Assembly: GCA_039916305.1 (NCBI GenBank) | Contig: JBDSLR010000040.1 | Span: forward strand, 9,418 to 73,417 | Reading direction: 5' to 3' | DNA length: 64,000 bases | Source: JACMLD01 sp039916305 | GTDB taxonomy: Bacteria > Bacteroidota > Bacteroidia > Chitinophagales > Chitinophagaceae | Shown: positions 34,372 to 44,210 of the stretch, piece by piece | How the letters are laid out: each line of letters begins with the position of its first letter | Position numbering within the stretch: the stretch's first letter is position 1 | The notes under the pieces: model-generated | Seen by the model: the letters and a program-made list of their open reading frames with translations, nothing else | What the model was told of the DNA's origin: nothing | Databases searched by the model: none | Made by a program: the position numbers and the translations under genes

Positions 34372-36999
34372 ATGAAAAAGTTCTACACGCTTTTTAGTTT
34401 GTTGCTTTTTATATTTTCTGCAGCCACGTTTGCCCAAACGGTGGGCCCCGGCAGCCGGATGAACGAGATTTTTCAAAAGACTGACCTGATACCAGCAGCA
34501 TCCGGTTTATTTGATCCTTGGGAAATTACCTACGGTCCCGATGATTCACTTTGGGTTACAGAAGCCAAAGGGTATAAAGTCTATAAAATCAGTACGGTTA
34601 CAGGCGCGAAGAGAATGATCCTGGACATTTCGCAGAACAGCACATTTTTACCGCTGGCCGACCGGCCCTTTAACCTGCAATTTAATTTTTCCGGACAAGG
34701 CAACCCGCAGGGCGGCCTGGCAGGTTTGGTTATTCATCCTGATTTTATGGATGTTGTAACGCCTAAGAAATATGTATTCCTTTCTTATATCCACAGCTAC
34801 GTAACTACTGTTACAACACCAGCTAATGGGGGTGTTATTTTTACCAACAGCGTTGTAAGGTTTACCTATAATACCGTCAACGGGCGATTGGAAAGTCCGC
34901 TGGCAGTTTGTGATACACTGCCAGGCAGCAGTGATCATAATTCACAAAGAATGATCATCGCACCGGTAAACGGCACGGATTATCTTTTTTATGCAGCGGG
35001 CGATATGGGCGCCGGTCAGTTTGGAAATGCTTACCGCGCCAATAAAGCCCAGGACAGTGTATCATATGAGGGAAAGATATTAAGGTTTAACGTGGAGCCT
35101 GATGCAGATGCCAATCCATCTGACAAATGGATTCCCAACGATAACCCTTTTAATACCACAACCCCGGCTAAACAAAATGCAGTGTGGGTAAACGGTATAA
35201 GAAACAACCAGGGCTTTGCCTTTGCGCGCATTAATAATACAGATTTTTTATACGGCAGCAGTCACGGCCCTTTTAGCGATGATGAAATCAATATAATAGA
35301 GAAGAGCCGGAATTACGGCCATCCAAGGGTTATTGGATACAGCGCCGATGGCAATTATAACAATGCTAAAGCAAGCCTTGCAGCCAGTTCGCTGCCTTTA
35401 ATTTATAACGAAGCAATGTATGCATCAGATACAATTGGAGCAGGGTACCGCGATCCTGTTTATTCATTTTACCCTGCACCAAAAGGCAGTAATGGCGTGG
35501 GCGGGTCTATACAGAATATATATATCAATAATCCGGGCAATGCAGGCTGGCCTTCTGAAGCCCCATCCGGTATGGATATTTATACCAACAGCAAAATACC
35601 CGGTTGGAAAAATGCTTTGCTGCTGGGTTCCTTAAAAGGCGGCAAGGTTATCAGGATGAAATTAAACAGTACGGGAGATGATATCATGCCCAATCCAAAT
35701 GATACGATCAATTACTTCCGTAGTACAAACCGTTTCAGGGATATTGCTATTTCGCCTGATGGTAACAGTATCTTTACAATAATAGATAAAAGTTCTACTA
35801 CGTCCGGGCCTACTACAGGCAACCCCATCATCAGTGCATGCGCCGGTTGTGTGCAGAAATATACTTTTTTAGGTTATGCCGCTGCTTCTGGTACAAGTAC
35901 CATTCCTTCTGTAATACCAATAGGAGGCGGTAAGCCCAATATTTGTGAGGATGCCAATACCATTACCATCAATGCAGCCAATGCAAATTATTGGGTGCCG
36001 GTAACAGATACCAACAGTAATGTGATTGCAGAAATAAATGCCAATGGTAATATATTGGGCAATGTATACACATCGCTGTATACCAATACCGGTGCCGTGA
36101 GGGAAGAGCCTATTAGCAAAACACTTTACTTAAACAGGAATATTACCATAACCCCGCAGACCCAGCCTTCTTCACCGGTGAGTGTACGCCTGTACCTCAG
36201 CAATGCTGAGTTTACGGCTTTGAAAACGGCCACTAATTCCATGAGTCAGCCAAGCAATGTTAATTCGATTGCCAATTTATGCATCTATAAAAATAGTGAT
36301 GCCTGCGGAGCCACATTAATGGTAACGCCGCAGCAGATTGCCACTTCTCACCAGTCTGCATTTGGTGCAGGCGGTTATGTGCTGCAGGGAAACATTAGTT
36401 CCTTTTCAACCTTTTATTTCGCTAATATACTTTCCCTGTTGCCGGTGCGCTTGCTTTCTTTTGCAGGGGCTCTGAGCAACGATATTGGTAAATTATACTG
36501 GGCAACGGAGGATGAAAAAAACACCACGTCTTTTACGGTGGAGCGCAGTACCAATGCCCGCGATTTTTTTGCTATTGGCTCCGTGCAGGCCATTGTTAAT
36601 AAAGGAAAGAGCCAGTATGCTTACAACGACAGCGCTCTCAGCATCCTTTCAACGCAAGCTGTATATTACCGGTTAAAACTTACCGATGCAGGTGCTGCAT
36701 ACCGGTATTCAAATGTTATTGTATTGTACCCGGGCAAATATAAAGCAGCGATGAGCGTTCATCCCAACCCGGTAATTAGTGCGGCAACGGTACAAATTAG
36801 TGCGGTAATTGCCGGCAAGGCAAACTGGCAGCTAACGGACATTGCCGGTAAAATAGTATTGCAACAATCGGTTACACTGGTAAAAGGAAATAACACCATT
36901 GTGATCCATCTTGATAAATTTCCTGCGGGCACCTACTATTTAAAGTTATTGGGCAATAGTATTAACCAGGCCGTTAAGCTGCAGAAATTAAAGCCCTGA
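34372..36999 (+). CDS. Secreted PQQ-dependent sugar dehydrogenase-like (GSDH) protein with T9SS type A sorting domain
   Basis: 875 residues. Signal peptide MKKFYTLFSLLLFIFSAATFAQT. A six-bladed beta-propeller of the glucose/sorbosone dehydrogenase family spans about 40-500 (DPWEITYGPDDSLWVTE, GGLAGLVIHPDF, SDHNSQRMIIAP, WVNGIRNNQGFAFA). Then a beta domain (about 515-690), the module LYWATEDEKNTTSFTVERS (about 700-790) and a type A sorting tail (HPNPVISAATV ... FPAGTYYLKLLGN). Soluble GSDH enzymes oxidise aldoses with PQQ; whether this one keeps the cofactor residues cannot be judged here. Probably surface-attached or released via T9SS. Confidence 0.85.
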   Translation: MKKFYTLFSLLLFIFSAATFAQTVGPGSRMNEIFQKTDLIPAASGLFDPWEITYGPDDSLWVTEAKGYKVYKISTVTGAKRMILDISQNSTFLPLADRPFNLQFNFSGQGNPQGGLAGLVIHPDFMDVVTPKKYVFLSYIHSYVTTVTTPANGGVIFTNSVVRFTYNTVNGRLESPLAVCDTLPGSSDHNSQRMIIAPVNGTDYLFYAAGDMGAGQFGNAYRANKAQDSVSYEGKILRFNVEPDADANPSDKWIPNDNPFNTTTPAKQNAVWVNGIRNNQGFAFARINNTDFLYGSSHGPFSDDEINIIEKSRNYGHPRVIGYSADGNYNNAKASLAASSLPLIYNEAMYASDTIGAGYRDPVYSFYPAPKGSNGVGGSIQNIYINNPGNAGWPSEAPSGMDIYTNSKIPGWKNALLLGSLKGGKVIRMKLNSTGDDIMPNPNDTINYFRSTNRFRDIAISPDGNSIFTIIDKSSTTSGPTTGNPIISACAGCVQKYTFLGYAAASGTSTIPSVIPIGGGKPNICEDANTITINAANANYWVPVTDTNSNVIAEINANGNILGNVYTSLYTNTGAVREEPISKTLYLNRNITITPQTQPSSPVSVRLYLSNAEFTALKTATNSMSQPSNVNSIANLCIYKNSDACGATLMVTPQQIATSHQSAFGAGGYVLQGNISSFSTFYFANILSLLPVRLLSFAGALSNDIGKLYWATEDEKNTTSFTVERSTNARDFFAIGSVQAIVNKGKSQYAYNDSALSILSTQAVYYRLKLTDAGAAYRYSNVIVLYPGKYKAAMSVHPNPVISAATVQISAVIAGKANWQLTDIAGKIVLQQSVTLVKGNNTIVIHLDKFPAGTYYLKLLGNSINQAVKLQKLKP

Positions 37000-37236
37000 G
37001 GAATTTAAGAAGCCTAATTAATATTGTGTTTTGCCGGGCCTCAGGCTGCCTGCAAATCGTACAATAACGAAGGCTGGGGGGAATTTTTTTACGATTTTTT
37101 TGTACGTTGTTTTGCTCTTTTATAGAAGCGGCTGGTAGTGTATCTTGTATTCAGGCAAAACACAGTTGTTTTATGTGAAGACCCTATTGCGGCGTGTAAA
37201 AGAGCAATTTTGTATCCATCATCCAAAAATATAGCT

Positions 37237-37680
37237 ATGAAAAAATCTTCTTTGCTTTCAGTTGTGTTGGTGTTTCTTTTTTCTGCCAGTACATTGGCAA
37301 ACACTGGTAAACCGAAGGCAAACGCTGGAGCAGATACCAGCGGGAATATAAAAGCAACCGGCAGTATTGTCCTTTCTTTTAAAGGAAGAATCAGTAATAA
37401 CGCCAACAAGCTGCACTGGATAACGGAAGACGAACAGGGTATCAAATCTTTTACCATTGAACGCAGTATCAACAACCGCGGTTTTTATCCCATAGCCATT
37501 ATGCCTGCCATGAATGAAAAAGGCCAGTTGTTTTATGAGTATCCTGATACGGACATCAGCAGGCTGACGGCGCAGACATTTTCGTATCGTTTAAAAATAA
37601 CAGCAGCAGACAACAATGAAAATTATTCCCAGGTAATAACCTTGTCTGCAGATAAAAACGGCGCTGTTGCCATCCGGTAA
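37237..37680 (+). CDS. Small secreted protein: free-standing T9SS-linker (FN3-like) module
   Basis: 147 residues from ATG 37237, which gives a signal peptide (MKKSSLLSVVLVFLFSASTLA); an upstream frame to 37138 has no family support. After the signal and a short linker, the mature part is a single beta-sandwich module LSFKGRISNNANKLHWITE ... IKSFTIERSINNRGFYPIA ... FSYRLKITAADNNENYSQVI. The same module precedes the sorting tail in the cargo genes at 31681, 34372 and 60285. Here it stands alone, with no catalytic domain and no sorting tail. It may be a duplicated remnant of the upstream gene or a genuine small periplasmic protein. Confidence 0.7.
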   Translation: MKKSSLLSVVLVFLFSASTLANTGKPKANAGADTSGNIKATGSIVLSFKGRISNNANKLHWITEDEQGIKSFTIERSINNRGFYPIAIMPAMNEKGQLFYEYPDTDISRLTAQTFSYRLKITAADNNENYSQVITLSADKNGAVAIR

Positions 37681-37720
37681 ATAGCCGGATAGGGAAGGAG
37701 GCTTCTGAAACTACAAGTGT

Positions 37721-37765
37721 ATATAAACAAAAAAGCATCCTTCCAGGGTGCTTTTTTGTTTATAT
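37721..37765. terminator. Bidirectional terminator between the small secreted protein gene and fumC
   Basis: A 20-bp stem with one G-T pair (arms 37721-37740 and 37746-37765, 5-base loop) carrying AAAAAA/TTTTTT inside the arms, so each strand has a hairpin followed by T. It serves the two convergent genes. Confidence 0.88.
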
Positions 37766-37785
37766 AATCATCTTTATAGTCATAT

Positions 37786-39189
37786 TCATATCTTTCCCAC
37801 CATATCAGCCGGGTCAACCCAGGCGTCAAATTCTGCTGCGGTTACATACCCCAGCTTCACTGCCATTTCTTTTAAGGTAGTGCCTTCTTTATGCGCTTTC
37901 TGTGCAATTTCTGCAGCTTTGTAATAACCAATCCTGGTATTAAGTGAAGTCACGAGCATCAGTGAATTATCAACATGCTTTTTGATATTGGCCTCTATGG
38001 GCGCCAGGCCAACAGCACACTTATCATTGAAGCTTACGCAGCCGTCGCCTATCAGCCTTGCACTATGCAGGAAATTGTAAATCATCACAGGCTTAAATAC
38101 ATTTAGTTCAAAATGACCATTGCTGCCGCCAATCCCAATGGTAACATCATTGCCCATTACCTGTGCTGCAATCATGGTCAGTGCCTCACATTGCGTAGGG
38201 TTTACCTTGCCTGGCATAATAGATGAGCCCGGTTCATTGTCGGGTATAAACAATTCGCCTATGCCGCTGCGTGGCCCGGAGGACAGCATGCGCACATCAT
38301 TGGCAATCTTCATCAGGCTTACAGCCACTGTTTTTAGTGCGCCATGTGTTTCCACAATAGCATCATGCGCAGCAAGCGCTTCAAATTTATTTTCTGCTGT
38401 TATAAAGGGCAGCCCGGTTAATGCAGCAATATGCCTGGCTACATTTTCTGAATAACCTTCCGGGGTATTGATGCCCGTACCTACTGCTGTTCCACCCAGG
38501 GCCAGTTCACTTAAATGGGCCAGTGTATTTTTGATGGCTTTTAAACCATGGTTTAACTGTGATACATAACCGCTGAATTCCTGTCCTACTGTCAACGGCG
38601 TTGCGTCCATAAAATGTGTGCGGCCAATTTTAACCACATGCATAAACGCTTTGCTCTTCGCAGCAAGCGTATCACGCAGCTTTTCTATACCTGGTATGGT
38701 TACATCAGTTAATATTTTATACGCAGCAATATGCATGGCAGTGGGAAAAGTGTCATTGCTGGATTGTGATTTATTTACATCATCATTGGGATGCAGGAAT
38801 TTTTCTTTGTCGGACAGCTGGCCGCCATTAAGTACATGGCCACGGTAGGCTACTACTTCATTAACATTCATATTGCTCTGCGTACCGCTGCCTGTTTGCC
38901 ACACCACCAGTGGAAAATAAGCATCCAGTTTTTCTTCCAGTATCTCATCACATACTTTACCAATAAGATCGCTTTTCTCTTTGCTTAAAACGCCTGCTTC
39001 AAAATTGGTAATGGCGGCTGCTTTTTTCAGATAAGCAAATGCTTTAATAATCTCTTTGGGCATTTTATTAATATCCTGCGCAATTTTAAAGTTGTCAATG
39101 CTGCGCTGGGTTTGTGCCCCGTACATGGCATCCACCGGTACTTTTACTTCACCCATGGTATCTTTCTCAATTCTGTATTCCATATGCAA
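37786..39189 (-). CDS. fumC: Class II fumarate hydratase
   Basis: 467 residues (465 if the second Met, 39183, is used). It converts fumarate and malate in the TCA cycle without an Fe-S cluster. Family signatures are intact: KVPVDAMYGAQTQRS, TGSGTQSNMNVNEV, SQSSNDTFPTAMHIAA, GRTHFMDATPLTVGQEF and the fumarate lyase signature GSSIMPGKVNPTQCE. It has a bidirectional terminator. The minus strand upstream carries TATCTTTA (39230-39237), one base off the -7 consensus. icd is at 15.8 kb; the two are not linked in an operon. Confidence 0.97.
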   Translation of the reverse strand: MHMEYRIEKDTMGEVKVPVDAMYGAQTQRSIDNFKIAQDINKMPKEIIKAFAYLKKAAAITNFEAGVLSKEKSDLIGKVCDEILEEKLDAYFPLVVWQTGSGTQSNMNVNEVVAYRGHVLNGGQLSDKEKFLHPNDDVNKSQSSNDTFPTAMHIAAYKILTDVTIPGIEKLRDTLAAKSKAFMHVVKIGRTHFMDATPLTVGQEFSGYVSQLNHGLKAIKNTLAHLSELALGGTAVGTGINTPEGYSENVARHIAALTGLPFITAENKFEALAAHDAIVETHGALKTVAVSLMKIANDVRMLSSGPRSGIGELFIPDNEPGSSIMPGKVNPTQCEALTMIAAQVMGNDVTIGIGGSNGHFELNVFKPVMIYNFLHSARLIGDGCVSFNDKCAVGLAPIEANIKKHVDNSLMLVTSLNTRIGYYKAAEIAQKAHKEGTTLKEMAVKLGYVTAAEFDAWVDPADMVGKI

Positions 39190-39424
39190 TTGTATGTTTT
39201 TTTAATAATAGCTCCCTGCCAAACAAGTGAGGTAAAGATAGGAAACTGCGCGTTTGAGGTTGCAAGGTAAAGGATATGTAAACAGGCGCTAACGTTTGCG
39301 CTTTTTTTGTGGTAAAAAGGTTTTTCACATAGGGGAAGCCTTATTTTTAGGCCGCTGTATAATTGCCAGTTTTCCGCGGCAATGTTTCTATATAAAAGCA
39401 TTAAATTACCTGTAAATAGAATAT

Positions 39425-41554
39425 ATGAGAAGAATACTGCTAACGAATGCCCTTAGCCTGTTTATCTTATTACTTACAGCGCAGACCTACCAGCCCAACT
39501 GGTCATCGCTCGACCGGCGGCCCACCCCGCAATGGTTTAAAGATGCCAAGTTTGGCATTTTCATTCACTGGGGAGTTTATTCTGTACCCGGCTGGAGCAG
39601 CAAGGGGCAGTATGCAGAATGGTACCAGAACGGATTGAATGGCAACGATACTGCACGCCAGGCTTTTCATAAAAAGAAATTTGGGGATCTTACTTATTAC
39701 CAGGTAGCCGATCAGTTTAAAGCAGAATTATTCAACCCGGATGAATGGGCCAAGCTTTTTGAACAATCAGGTGCAAAATATATTGTGCTTACATCAAAAC
39801 ACCATGATGGTTTTACTTTATGGCCCAGCAAAGAAGCCAATGCCTCCTGGGGTTTTCCCTGGAATGCGTTGGAAGTAGGTCCGAAAAGAGATTTGATCAA
39901 GGATTTATTTGCCGCAGTACGGAAAACACCTGTGCATGCAGGCATGTATTATTCGTTGTACGAGTGGTATAACCCTTTGTGGAAAACAGACAGGAATAAA
40001 TTTGTGACCCAGCATACCTGGCCGCAGATGAAAGATCTGATCAATAATTACCAGCCCGATGTTTTCTGGACAGATGGTGACTGGGATGCACCTGCTGAAA
40101 CCTGGAAAAGCCAGGAGTTTTTAGCCTGGCTCTATAATGAGAGCCCGGTGAAAGATAAAATTATTGTGAATGATCGCTGGGGTTCCGGTATCCGTTTTCA
40201 TCATGGAGGTATTTACACACCTGAATACCAGCCTGATCTTGATTTTGAAGACCATTACTGGGAAGAAAGCCGCGGCATGGGTTTTAGTTATGGATATAAC
40301 CGTGAAGAAGATGCATGGGATTATAATTCTACCCAGTCGCTGGTACTGCAGCTGGTTGATAAAGTGAGCAGCGGCGGTAATTTTTTATTGGATATTGGGC
40401 CGGATGAACATGGAAAAATTCCACCGGTTATGCAGGAGCGTTTATTGCAGATAGGCGACTGGATGAATATTAATGGGGAAGCTATTTACAATACGGTGCG
40501 CTGGAAAATCTCTTCCCAGTGGAGTGATGGCATGAAAGGCTATAAGCCAACCACGGGTAGCGGCGATCTGCTGCTGAAATTAACCGTCGATCCTGATCCG
40601 GGCTATGCGGTAAAAGAAGTTTTTTATACCTACAATGATAAAACCAATTCTCTCTTTGCCATCTTTCCAAAATATCCTGATAATAATAAACTGGTATTAA
40701 AAGCTGTTACACTGCCTGCAGCAAGCAGCGTTCATTTTTTATCAACCAAAGAAAACCTTTCCTGGAAGCAGGAAGGAGAAGACGTAGTTATCAGCCTGCC
40801 GGCATACAATCCCAATAAAATAAAAGCGCCTTATGCATACGCGGTAAAAATAGCCGGCTATGGAAAGTTTGCCAGGAAGCCTGCTGTAAAAGTTGACTAT
40901 AAAAGTGTGATGCAGCCAACGGTTACGTTGAGCAGTGACCCTTCAGATGTTATTCATTATACCATTGATGGCACTGCGCCCACCCTGCAATCTGCTGTTT
41001 ATACAAAGCCATTCCTGGTTGATAAAACAACAATGGTACAGGCCGTAGGTTTTCCGGCAACAGGTTTGCCCGGGAATATGGCCACGGAAAAAGTAATCCG
41101 GTATGAATGGATGAAAGCGGCCAAAGCGAACAGTCTTGCGCCCGGACTTTCCTATAACTATTATGAACCTGCGGGTAAGGTGAGCCTGCAATCGTTGAGT
41201 AATACGCCCATCGCAAAAACCGGGGTTACAGAAATTATTTCACACTCATTAAAGCAGCGTAAAGAAAAGTTCGTGCTGGTATTTGATGGCTATATCAGGA
41301 TTGCCAAAGATGGTTTCTATACTTTTTCTATCAGTTCTGATGATGGCAGTAAATTATTTATTGATGATGCAGAAATAGTAGACAATGATAGCAATAAAAG
41401 CGGCCCGGGCAAAGCAGCATTGAAAAAAGGCTATCATAAAATAACCATTCAGTATTATGATAGTGGGGGCGATAATTCTTTAAGGGCGTTTATGCAGCCT
41501 GCGGGTGGCACCGACGCAGAAATACCCGCAGCGGTCTTGTTTCATAAAAAATAA
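39425..41554 (+). CDS. GH29 alpha-L-fucosidase with C-terminal PA14 domain
   Basis: 709 residues with an N-terminal signal peptide (to about residue 19). The GH29 barrel covers about 25-360: DAKFGIFIHWGVYSVPGWSS, YIVLTSKHHDGFTLWPS, PDVFWTDGDWD (Asp217 is the expected nucleophile), GGNFLLDIGPDEHG. Then come a small beta domain (about 365-480), a chitobiase-type FN3-like segment (HYTIDGTAPTLQSAVYTK, about 495-550) and a PA14 carbohydrate-binding domain (about 585-705, DGYIRIAKDGFYTFSISSDDGSK with a DD pair). It removes terminal alpha-L-fucose from glycans, probably in the periplasm or outside. First gene of the 39.4-54.5 kb cluster. Confidence 0.92.
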   Translation: MRRILLTNALSLFILLLTAQTYQPNWSSLDRRPTPQWFKDAKFGIFIHWGVYSVPGWSSKGQYAEWYQNGLNGNDTARQAFHKKKFGDLTYYQVADQFKAELFNPDEWAKLFEQSGAKYIVLTSKHHDGFTLWPSKEANASWGFPWNALEVGPKRDLIKDLFAAVRKTPVHAGMYYSLYEWYNPLWKTDRNKFVTQHTWPQMKDLINNYQPDVFWTDGDWDAPAETWKSQEFLAWLYNESPVKDKIIVNDRWGSGIRFHHGGIYTPEYQPDLDFEDHYWEESRGMGFSYGYNREEDAWDYNSTQSLVLQLVDKVSSGGNFLLDIGPDEHGKIPPVMQERLLQIGDWMNINGEAIYNTVRWKISSQWSDGMKGYKPTTGSGDLLLKLTVDPDPGYAVKEVFYTYNDKTNSLFAIFPKYPDNNKLVLKAVTLPAASSVHFLSTKENLSWKQEGEDVVISLPAYNPNKIKAPYAYAVKIAGYGKFARKPAVKVDYKSVMQPTVTLSSDPSDVIHYTIDGTAPTLQSAVYTKPFLVDKTTMVQAVGFPATGLPGNMATEKVIRYEWMKAAKANSLAPGLSYNYYEPAGKVSLQSLSNTPIAKTGVTEIISHSLKQRKEKFVLVFDGYIRIAKDGFYTFSISSDDGSKLFIDDAEIVDNDSNKSGPGKAALKKGYHKITIQYYDSGGDNSLRAFMQPAGGTDAEIPAAVLFHKK

Positions 41555-41704
41555 ACGGTGATTGTAGCTATAGGTGCCCGGCTATAGAGCCGTCCGGGCT
41601 GGCATTTTATAGTAAATAATCATCTGTAGCATACGGCTCCGGCGAAGCCTGCACCGCTGCCTCTGTTGACCAGTATCTTTCATTCTATACGCACAGCATT
41701 CCTC

Positions 41705-43900
41705 ATGAAAATAATTACCATCTTTTTGTTGCTTTTGGGAAACACGGACCGGGTATTAGCACAGGATTCCCTGCCTGTTTATAATAATGCAACAGAAAAA
41801 AATACAGCAGCTGACTGGCTGGTAACACCTGTAAAGCAGAAAGCCGCGGTCTACAAATCCAATAACGGAAAGGAGATTGTTCTTTACAATGGCCTTGTAA
41901 AAAGGGCTTTCCGGTTATCGCCCAATCTTGCCTGTATTGATTATAAAAACATGAGTAATGGCCAGCAATTGTTGCGTGCAGTAAAAGCAGAGGCCAGGTT
42001 AACCATTAACGGTAAAGATTATAATGTGGGCGGCTTATATGGCCAGCAGGAAAATGCATATTTGATGCCGGCCTGGATAGATAGGTTTACCGACAGCAGC
42101 AATGATTTTCATTTTGTAAAATATACCATTGATGCCATTCAGCCCGCGTTAAAATGGAAGCCTGCATCAAAAAATTTTCATCCGGTGCCGGCCTCAACCG
42201 GCGTTGTGCTGCGCTTTGTTTACCAGTCTTCACAACCATTGCTAAAGGGCCTGCTTGTTACGATACACTACCAGTTATATGATGGCATACCGCTTATTAT
42301 AAAATGGCTAACGGTAGAAAACAAAGGCAACCAAACCTGTAAGCTTAACCGGGCAGTAAATGAAATACTGGCCTTTACGGAAGAAGAAAGTGCCGTAGTA
42401 GGTTCCCCTGAGCAAATGAAAAAACAGCATGGCATCTATGTAGAAACCAACTATGCCTTCAACAATGCCATGCGCTACGATATCAGCGATCAGACCACGC
42501 ACTGGAAAGCGGACAGCGCTTATACCTCGCAGGTAAATTATAATTACCAGACGCCCTGCCTGCTGGAAGTATACCCGGAAAAAGCACCGGGTATAGAACT
42601 GCAAGCCGGTGAAACATTTACTTCGGTACGCACGCACGAGTTGCTCATGGATAGTTATGACCGGGAACGGCGGGGGCTGGCTATTAGAAAAATGTACCGG
42701 GCAGTGGCGCCGTGGACACTGGAGAGTCCCATTTTTATGCACCTGGTTAGTAAGAACGATGATGAGGTAAAAAATGCTGTGGACCAATGCAGGGCTACCG
42801 GGTATGAAGCATTGATTTTAAGTTTTGGGAGCCATTGCAATATGGAAGATACAGCAACCGCCAATTTAAAAAAATGGAAGGAGCTGGCGGCCTATGCACA
42901 TGGCAAAAACATTATGATAGGCAGTTATTCCTTATTCAGCTCAAGAAGAATTAGTGATGAAGACGATGTAATTGATCCCGCCACGGGAAAGCCGGGCGGC
43001 GCTTTTTTTGGCAACGCACCCTGCTATGGCAGTAATTGGGGACTGGCTTATCTTGAAAAAATTAAATACTTTATCAGCCAGACGGGGTTTAATTTATTTG
43101 AGAATGACGGCCCCTATCCGGGCGATGTTTGCGCTTCCACCACCCACCCCGGCCATAAAGGACTAAACGACAGTCAATGGCGGCAGATGGAATTGCAAAA
43201 AAGTTTATACCACTGGTGCAATGAGCATGGCGTATATGTAAATGCACCCGACTGGTATTTCCTGGATGGCACCAATAAAATTGCACTTGGCTACCGCGAA
43301 GTAAATTTTTCTTTATCGCGTGAGCAGCAGAAAATCCTGAACCGGCAGAATATTTTTGATGGCACCTGGGAGAAAACACCTTCTATGAGTTGGGGCTTTG
43401 TACCACTTACCCGGTACCAGGGCGGCGGACCCGAAGCAGTGCTGGAGCCATTGAGCGAACACCTGGATGACTACCGTCAATTGATGATGCAATATTATGG
43501 TGCCGGCGTGCAGGCCTGCTACCGCGGTCCGCGTTTATACGATACCGATGCAACAAAGCAAACGGTTATTGATGTCATAAGCTGGTATAAAAAATATTTT
43601 GATATCCTCAATGCAGATATTATTCATTTGAGAAGGGCCGATGGCAGGGATTGGGATGGCTGGATGCATGTAAGCCCCGGCCTTGGCAATAAAGCACTGG
43701 TTATGCTCTTTAATCCCCTGAAAGAACCCATCACAAGAACCATCAGTCTGCCGCTTTACTATGCCGGTCTGGGCAAACAGGTTGCCGTAATACAAGATGG
43801 TAAATCAACCGATTATTTATTGGATAGAGCCTATAATGCGCAGGTAAGCGTTACCATCAATGCAGGCAGTTATATATGGTTTACTGTTGTTGGAAAATAA
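41705..43900 (+). CDS. Putative secreted glycosidase, clan GH-D-like (alpha-galactosidase-like), unclassified
   Basis: 731 residues from ATG 41705, which gives a signal peptide (MKIITIFLLLLGNTDRVLAQ); an ATG at 41666 would put 13 residues ahead of it. An N-terminal beta-sandwich (about 20-320) is followed by a TIM-barrel-like region (about 340-640; MHLVSKNDDEVKNAVDQC, GYEALILSFGSHCN, then NLFENDGPYPGDVCAS with E466 and D468) and a C-terminal beta domain. The arrangement resembles GH27/GH31/GH36 alpha-galactosidases, and ENDGPYPGD sits where an acidic nucleophile is expected, but the canonical KxD is absent. I cannot assign a CAZy family. The fucosidase neighbours suggest an exo-glycosidase. 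Confidence 0.6.
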   Translation: MKIITIFLLLLGNTDRVLAQDSLPVYNNATEKNTAADWLVTPVKQKAAVYKSNNGKEIVLYNGLVKRAFRLSPNLACIDYKNMSNGQQLLRAVKAEARLTINGKDYNVGGLYGQQENAYLMPAWIDRFTDSSNDFHFVKYTIDAIQPALKWKPASKNFHPVPASTGVVLRFVYQSSQPLLKGLLVTIHYQLYDGIPLIIKWLTVENKGNQTCKLNRAVNEILAFTEEESAVVGSPEQMKKQHGIYVETNYAFNNAMRYDISDQTTHWKADSAYTSQVNYNYQTPCLLEVYPEKAPGIELQAGETFTSVRTHELLMDSYDRERRGLAIRKMYRAVAPWTLESPIFMHLVSKNDDEVKNAVDQCRATGYEALILSFGSHCNMEDTATANLKKWKELAAYAHGKNIMIGSYSLFSSRRISDEDDVIDPATGKPGGAFFGNAPCYGSNWGLAYLEKIKYFISQTGFNLFENDGPYPGDVCASTTHPGHKGLNDSQWRQMELQKSLYHWCNEHGVYVNAPDWYFLDGTNKIALGYREVNFSLSREQQKILNRQNIFDGTWEKTPSMSWGFVPLTRYQGGGPEAVLEPLSEHLDDYRQLMMQYYGAGVQACYRGPRLYDTDATKQTVIDVISWYKKYFDILNADIIHLRRADGRDWDGWMHVSPGLGNKALVMLFNPLKEPITRTISLPLYYAGLGKQVAVIQDGKSTDYLLDRAYNAQVSVTINAGSYIWFTVVGK

Positions 43901-44210
43901 ACCACGTTGAGACATTTTTAACACAGAGGGATAGGGAGGTATTTCACAGAATTAAAGGAGGCGATTAAAATACCGATGCTGCAGCTGATTTATCCTGGGC
44001 ATCCAGGTCACCACCGCTCACCTTTCCATGTATTTTACTGCAGCGTACTGGGCATTTTTTCACTGAGGTACTTTCAATCCTCTCAAGCTGTAGTCCAAAC
44101 AGGCCGTGCTTCAGACAATAATCCATGTTAATCGGGTGATCCTCCATGAACAGTGCTGGCATTTCTGCGCAGGATTCAGTAATTTGAGTACTATTTCAAT
44201 TGCCTGCTGC
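43901..44210. other. Non-coding spacer before the DUF1553 gene
   Basis: About 310 bases. A 65-codon minus-strand frame (43965-44162) is open but unlike any family I know. The first bases carry ACACAGAGG/TTTCACAG-like repeats. No promoter or terminator was found. Confidence 0.4.

Noticed and set aside
41576..41599. Terminator between the GH29 gene and the next glycosidase gene
   Set aside because: GCCCGG/CCGGGC arms exist, but the loop is long and no T-run follows, so termination is not supported.
43965..44162. 65-codon minus-strand frame before the DUF1553 gene
   Set aside because: No family resemblance, signal or promoter; it lies in a spacer where neighbouring genes run the other way. It could be a gene fragment, but nothing supports it.
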